10,000 bases of DNA from Botryococcus braunii (lineage: Eukaryota; Chlorophyta; Trebouxiophyceae), in NCBI GenBank assembly GCA_002005505.1, contig KV908567.1:187501-197500 (forward strand). Reading direction: 5' to 3'. The stretch's first letter is position 1; every line of letters starts with the position of its first letter. Positions 6,467-10,000 of this stretch are shown in pieces. The notes under the pieces are model-generated. The model ran no database searches. It was not told the origin of the DNA and saw only the letters and a program-made list of their open reading frames with translations. A program made the translations under genes and the position numbers.

Positions 6467-6611
6467 CCTGTACATCACTAGTGCTAGCCTGCTCTCCTGT
6501 ACAGCAATAGTGCTAGCCTTCTGTCCTGTACAGCGCTACTGCGACCCTTCTCTCCTATACAGCACTAGTGCTAGCCTTCTCTCCTGTACAGCACTAGTGC
6601 TAGCCTGATCG
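6467..6611 (+). repeat. Five tandem 29-bp units
   Basis: Units start exactly at 6467, 6496, 6525, 6554 and 6583, each beginning CCTGTACA or CCTATACA and containing a GCACTAGTGCTAGCC-type core. Units 4 and 5 hold the 12-bp palindrome AGCACTAGTGCT; unit 3 is the most diverged (GCGCTACTGCGACC). There is no spacer between units, so this is a minisatellite and not a CRISPR array. A C run (about 6447-6459) precedes it. Confidence 0.93.
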
Positions 6612-6679
6612 ACATGGCACACTTGATAGTGGGAGAATTGCTGCAGGGGATCTCACCTTGACCACGGCTTACTCGAAGA

Positions 6680-6877
6680 GGCTCAAATGAAGGATCCTGG
6701 AAACTACTGGCTCGGGGTGTTAAATGGCTGGCATGTAGGACACGTGGTTCTACAATTCGTGGTTCATAAAGGTTATTGCACACGTGGTGCGGTTTGAATA
6801 TGCTTCACTTCTAAGTCTAAATGGCTCAGTTGAAGGGTCTTGTAAAACCACAGGCTCCTGGTGTCTAACTTGCCGCT
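6680..6877. repeat. Diverged direct duplication, 143-bp offset
   Basis: 6680-6733 and 6823-6877 align: GGCTCA, TGAAGG, TC-TG, GGCTC and GGTGT-TAA blocks keep order and spacing. CACGTGGT occurs at 6741 and 6781 between them. On the minus strand both copies can be read as a QDPS-EP-R peptide, suggesting either an old coding duplication or a repeat family member; no known protein is recognised. Confidence 0.6.
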
Positions 6878-7243
6878 GCGGGAAGGGATGGCTGAAAGGA
6901 CAAGAAGGAAGGAAAGGAAAGCAAAGGAAATAACAAGATTGAGAAGTTACAGCAATGGAGCGGGACGGAGATCCTGAAGATGCTGTGCCACGGTCCCCTT
7001 TCAGTACACTTCTGGGCCCTGAACGCACTAAAACTGGTCCTGTCCGTGTACCTGCGGGTGCCCGAAATGTACGTGCGTGCCTGAGGATAGAGCACGAACA
7101 TGACCTTCCACCGCAAAGCGAAGACGTCCACCGTCGGTAAATGGCACTCGTTTCATGAGCAACACCCAATCTGCTGATGTTACGAGACATGAGTGCTGTC
7201 CAGGCTGGGCTGCGTCCCGCCGGAGTGACTCCCCACGGTTCGT

Positions 7244-7296
7244 CCAATGGACAACGGCGCTTGGATGGGCGGTGATTGGCGCCACAGTGGTATTGG
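7244..7296. promoter_or_regulatory. Promoter-like patch: CCAAT boxes and an E2F-like site
   Basis: CCAAT at 7244-7248, reversed CCAAT (ATTGG) at 7275-7279 and 7292-7296, and TTGGCGCCA at 7276-7284, which fits the E2F consensus TTSSCGC and overlaps the second CCAAT box. The cluster is dense for 53 bp. No TATA box and no recognisable gene follow on either strand, so function is unproven and the cluster may be chance. Confidence 0.3.
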
Positions 7297-7320
7297 TCCC
7301 TCTATGGGGGACTTAAAAGT

Positions 7321-7936
7321 TGACATGAGGTTTAAGAGGGTCTCAATCGGGAGGTATCTCGAATGTACGTAGGTCACGAGTTCACACTTTTCGGATCACA
7401 TAGGGCTCGGAACTCGTGCTGCTTGCTTTGCAGGCTGTCTGCTGCATCTTTTCGCATCCTTTGTTTTCTTTGAATAGGTTTCGTGACGAGCAAAAGAACA
7501 TGGAATATACTTGTAGAATTCAGTATCCTTGTACGGTTAGGTCTTGTCCGGGGCTGGGCTGTGACGGTCCGTCGAAGGAATGCCCCATCAGATATACAAT
7601 TGATGTCAAATCAAGTTCTATCTAAGATTTTATGCCTCCTCTGTCGCCTTGCTGCAAGTTCTGGGTTCCCTCAATGTGACATGCACCAAGCCCCTAACTT
7701 GACTCTCCTTAGAAGGTGTACGTTTCATGTATATTGGGCGCACGTCTGCGTGACAAAGATGAGGAATAAAGTAAGGTCAAGTTTTCTTGCTAATTAAATC
7801 TGACTAGGTCTTACCTGCGGCAGGCCCTCACCGTGGTAGGGTTCCAAACCAGCAGGCCTTGCCAGGTGAAGTCCCCTCTCTTACAAAGCTTTTTCTAGGC
7901 TGTAGTTCAAGTTGTAACCCGTAACCTAATTTCATC
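7321..7936. other. No supported gene; some splice-like signals
   Basis: Plus-strand acceptor-like sequences occur at 7423-7433 (TTGCTTTGCAG) and 7468-7479 (TTCTTTGAATAG), and AATAAA lies at 7765-7770. On the minus strand CCGCAG|GTAAGACC (about 7808-7821) is a near-ideal donor. The open frames at 7416-7625 and 7483-7797 show no domain I recognise. A gene with small exons, or a non-coding transcript, could lie here. Confidence 0.3.
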
Positions 7937-8040
7937 CTCTTGCTGCCCCTTGCTCTCCCCTCCCCCCCCCTCAACTCTCTCCGCCCCCTCCCTGGCTCTG
8001 TCTCTCTCTCACAATCTCTCTCTCCTCCCCCACTTCCTAC
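7937..8040. repeat. Polypyrimidine tract
   Basis: About 100 bp, almost all C and T on the plus strand, with TCTCTC and C8 runs and a few interruptions. It is the complement in character of the GA tract at 8286-8443. Confidence 0.85.
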
Positions 8041-8084
8041 CCTTATGGCTATCCCTGTGCTTCTCTGATTGTCGGTGCACCCGC

Positions 8085-8089
<5 letters not shown>

Positions 8090-8160
<71 letters not shown>

Positions 8161-8169
8161 ATGTGTGTG

Positions 8170-8264
<95 letters not shown>
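8090..8264. repeat. (TG)n microsatellite with GTGGCG interruptions
   Basis: TG repeats broken by TGCGTATG at about 8156-8163 and by TGTGGCGTG at about 8166 and 8200, then GTATGTG at about 8238. The repeated interruption shows that a segment of the tract was itself duplicated. It leads into a G run at 8264-8273. Confidence 0.95.
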
Positions 8265-8265
<1 letters not shown>

Positions 8266-8282
8266 GGGGGGGGGCAGGGGGG

Positions 8283-8442
<160 letters not shown>

Positions 8443-8443
<1 letters not shown>

Positions 8444-8558
8444 GGGGGGGGGGGGAGAGGGGGGGAAGGGAGGGAGGGAGGGAGGGAGAGCGCGCGCCTG
8501 TGCACGGGAGCATGAGCAAGCGAGCGCATGTGTGCAATGGGAGCGGGGGGGGGGGGGG
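8443..8558. repeat. G-run and GGGA repeat tail
   Basis: Poly-G at about 8442-8454, GGGA units at about 8467-8488, then a further G run at 8545-8558. The plus strand has many runs of three or more G and could form G-quadruplexes. Confidence 0.85.
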
Positions 8559-8880
8559 TGTTATGTATGTGCTTGCATGTTTGACCCCATGCATGTTGCA
8601 CAACAGAGTGTGTGCATTTACAGCTGTACACATTGCTCTCTTGTTTGTTAGTTGTCCCCAGCTCACAAGCTGTTATTTCCAATCCCGCAGACGCTTTAGT
8701 TGGGGGCGTGCTGCTTTGGACCCAGGCACAGGGTAGTGTGGCGTTTAAAACTGCCATGTGGAAATAGTTGTGCGCATATGGACTCTAATTTCGTATTGTT
8801 TTTGCAGCCAAACGTCGAACAGTGTAGGTCAGGCAATGCGGATGGACCCGCATGTATGCAGTACGATTTGGTTGCGAAGG
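8559..8880. other. No gene seen
   Basis: Mixed sequence. A TTTTTGCAG acceptor-like site ends at 8808 (plus strand) but opens no recognisable coding frame. Frames here continue into repeats on both sides. Confidence 0.4.
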
Positions 8881-8906
8881 GCAATTTCAGTGCTACTTAT
8901 GGGCCG

Positions 8907-9105
8907 GTGGACAAGCGGGGGGGAGGTTGCGACAGGGAACTCAAATGGTTGTGTAGTGGACAAGCGCAGAGAGATTGCGAGGGGGAAGTTTAGGACTTGC
9001 GGGGCAGTGGACAAGCGCAGGGAGACAGCGAAGGGAAATTCTAATACTTGTGGGGAGGTGGGGACAAGCGCAGGAGATCGCGTCAGTGAATTTCAATGCT
9101 TTGTT
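8907..9105 (+). repeat. 51-bp minisatellite, four copies
   Basis: Copies at 8907-8955 (49 bp), 8956-9006 (51), 9007-9057 (51) and 9058-9105 (partial), each starting GTGGACAAGC or a variant. A headless half copy precedes at about 8873-8906, and two worn starts follow a G run at 9112-9124. Because 51 is 17 codons, the second and third copies read in phase as VDKRRE-A-G peptides. Nothing else suggests a gene. Confidence 0.9.
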
Positions 9106-9129
9106 TTTTTTGGGGGGGGGGGGGAGACA

Positions 9130-9439
9130 AGCACGGTGGGGTGGGGGACGAGCGCAGAATTGATGTTATGTTTTTCTGAAACAAAATACAAAATTAAAAT
9201 TCTAAATGATAATATGAATTTTATTTGGTCAACCCACGTACTCAAAAAATTTGTTTAAATATCAGGGAGAAGGGAGCGGCTCAGTGGTGGTGCAGCAAGC
9301 AGTCAGGAGCTGGAGATCGGAAACCAGGCTGCCGCTCATTTTGCCGGGTCCCAAACATGGCACTAAAAGAGTTCCGACAGCCCAGCTCTCGCTGAACGCC
9401 TCCCGCCTGAAAGAGCTGCAGAGCTTGCAGGTGTGCCCA
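9130..9439. other. No supported gene; tRNA-like A box near 9276
   Basis: AT-rich 9177-9260, then GC-richer. GGCTCAGTGGT at about 9278 resembles the internal A box of tRNA-derived short interspersed elements, but no good B box follows at the right distance. The open frame at 9251-9496 has no recognised domain. Confidence 0.25.
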
Positions 9440-9870
9440 GAGTGTGGCCCCCCACATGTGATTGGTCCGCCTGGGGAATTAATCATTGTGCCCTAGCAGC
9501 TAATCAGAATGGCCTAGGACCTCACCAGGTGGGCCCCAGGCTGTGATTGGTCCGCTTGGGAAATTAATCTTCATGCCCTAGCAGCTAACCAGCATGGCCT
9601 AAGAGTTCACCAGTGCCCCCCCCCCCCGCCCCCCCCGGGGGGGGGAAACTAATCACGGTGCCCTAGGAACTGATCAGATTGGACGCTTGAAATTAATCTA
9701 TTGTGGCCTAGCAACTAATCAGGAGCTCAGTAGTGTGCCTTTGAAACTGATGTATTGTAGCCTAGCAACGAATCAGAATGGCCCAGCAGCCCACCTAGTC
9801 TGCCCCAAAAACCCATTTTTGTGCCCCAGCAAACGAATCAGAATGGCCCAGGAACTCACCAGTGTGCTCC
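9440..9870 (+). repeat. Irregular 45-85 bp tandem repeat array
   Basis: Six copies of an AGCARCTAATCAGAATGGCC-type core, anchored at 9501, 9586, 9671, 9716, 9770 and 9835 (spacings 85, 85, 45, 54, 65). Between cores lie ATTAATC-TTGTGCCCTAG and CTCACCAGTGTGC segments. The first two copies also carry GTGATTGGTCCGC with a reversed CCAAT box. A C12-G-C8-G9 run (9616-9645) has replaced part of one unit. Confidence 0.85.
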
Positions 9871-10000
9871 CCAAATTAATAACTATACAACACAATGAAT
9901 ATTATATACTGCTGATGCTGTATAATAATTTGTTAATGACAAAAGATATTTTTATCTTGTTTATCTGACCCTTTAGTGAAGAAATTGGTTGTGTCTAGCC
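9871..10000. other. AT-rich end of window, no gene seen
   Basis: AT-rich sequence with short open frames only and no motif recognised. Confidence 0.5.

Noticed and set aside
6467..6611. Possible CRISPR array (29-bp units)
   Set aside because: Units abut with no spacers, units themselves vary, and the genome is eukaryotic with introns.
7416..7797. Small Cys-containing ORFs as genes
   Set aside because: They are short, without domain similarity I can recognise, and different frames compete over the same bases.
9278..9350. tRNA-derived short interspersed element or tRNA gene
   Set aside because: Only the A-box-like GGCTCAGTGGT is convincing. No proper B box, cloverleaf or flanking duplication was found.

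Overview
The window is eukaryotic nuclear DNA. It is full of simple repeats (long TG/CA tracts, a long GA tract, G and C homopolymer runs, several minisatellites) and carries one gene that can be supported: a five-exon, plus-strand ESCRT-III gene for Vps20/CHMP6 (coding span 1409-4291, four GT-AG introns, predicted 227 residues). The exons join without gaps against the family. They give an N-terminal myristoylation site, a basic helical hairpin, an acidic C-terminal half and two ELP-type Vps4-binding motifs. As I recall the families, the coiled core and the two-motif tail look closest to green-lineage (plant and alga) VPS20. A green alga or relative is therefore my best guess, but the species cannot be named from this sequence.

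Layout. 1-515: unremarkable sequence. 518-834: TG/CGTG microsatellite. 835-1408: 5' flank and leader of VPS20, with a six-codon upstream ORF. 1409-1851: exons 1-3, split by two short introns of 83 and 81 bp. 1852-2472: intron 3, filled by a 19-bp tandem repeat and a CG-TG-CG alternating tract. 2473-2763: exon 4, the largest. 2764-4177: intron 4, mostly a G-rich minisatellite that runs into the last splice acceptor. 4178-4291: last exon. 4292-4870: decayed tandem repeats, then CTG and GAT/GGT trinucleotide tracts. 4870-5994: no gene seen, one duplicated block. 5995-6254: a 260-bp alternating purine-pyrimidine CA tract. 6345-7320: a perfect hairpin, a 29-bp tandem repeat, a diverged duplication and a promoter-like patch. 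7321-7936: no gene I can support. 7937-8558: polypyrimidine / TG / GA / poly-G compound tract. 8907-9105: 51-bp minisatellite. 9440-9870: irregular 45-85 bp repeat array. The end is AT-rich.

No new multi-gene system is visible. The most interesting observations concern VPS20: a copy of the last splice acceptor lies inside the intron 4 minisatellite, two Vps4-binding-like motifs sit on different exons, and intron 2 is a multiple of three without an in-frame stop. The many long Cys-Val, Thr-His, Arg-Glu and Ser-Leu reading frames are translations of dinucleotide repeats, not genes.
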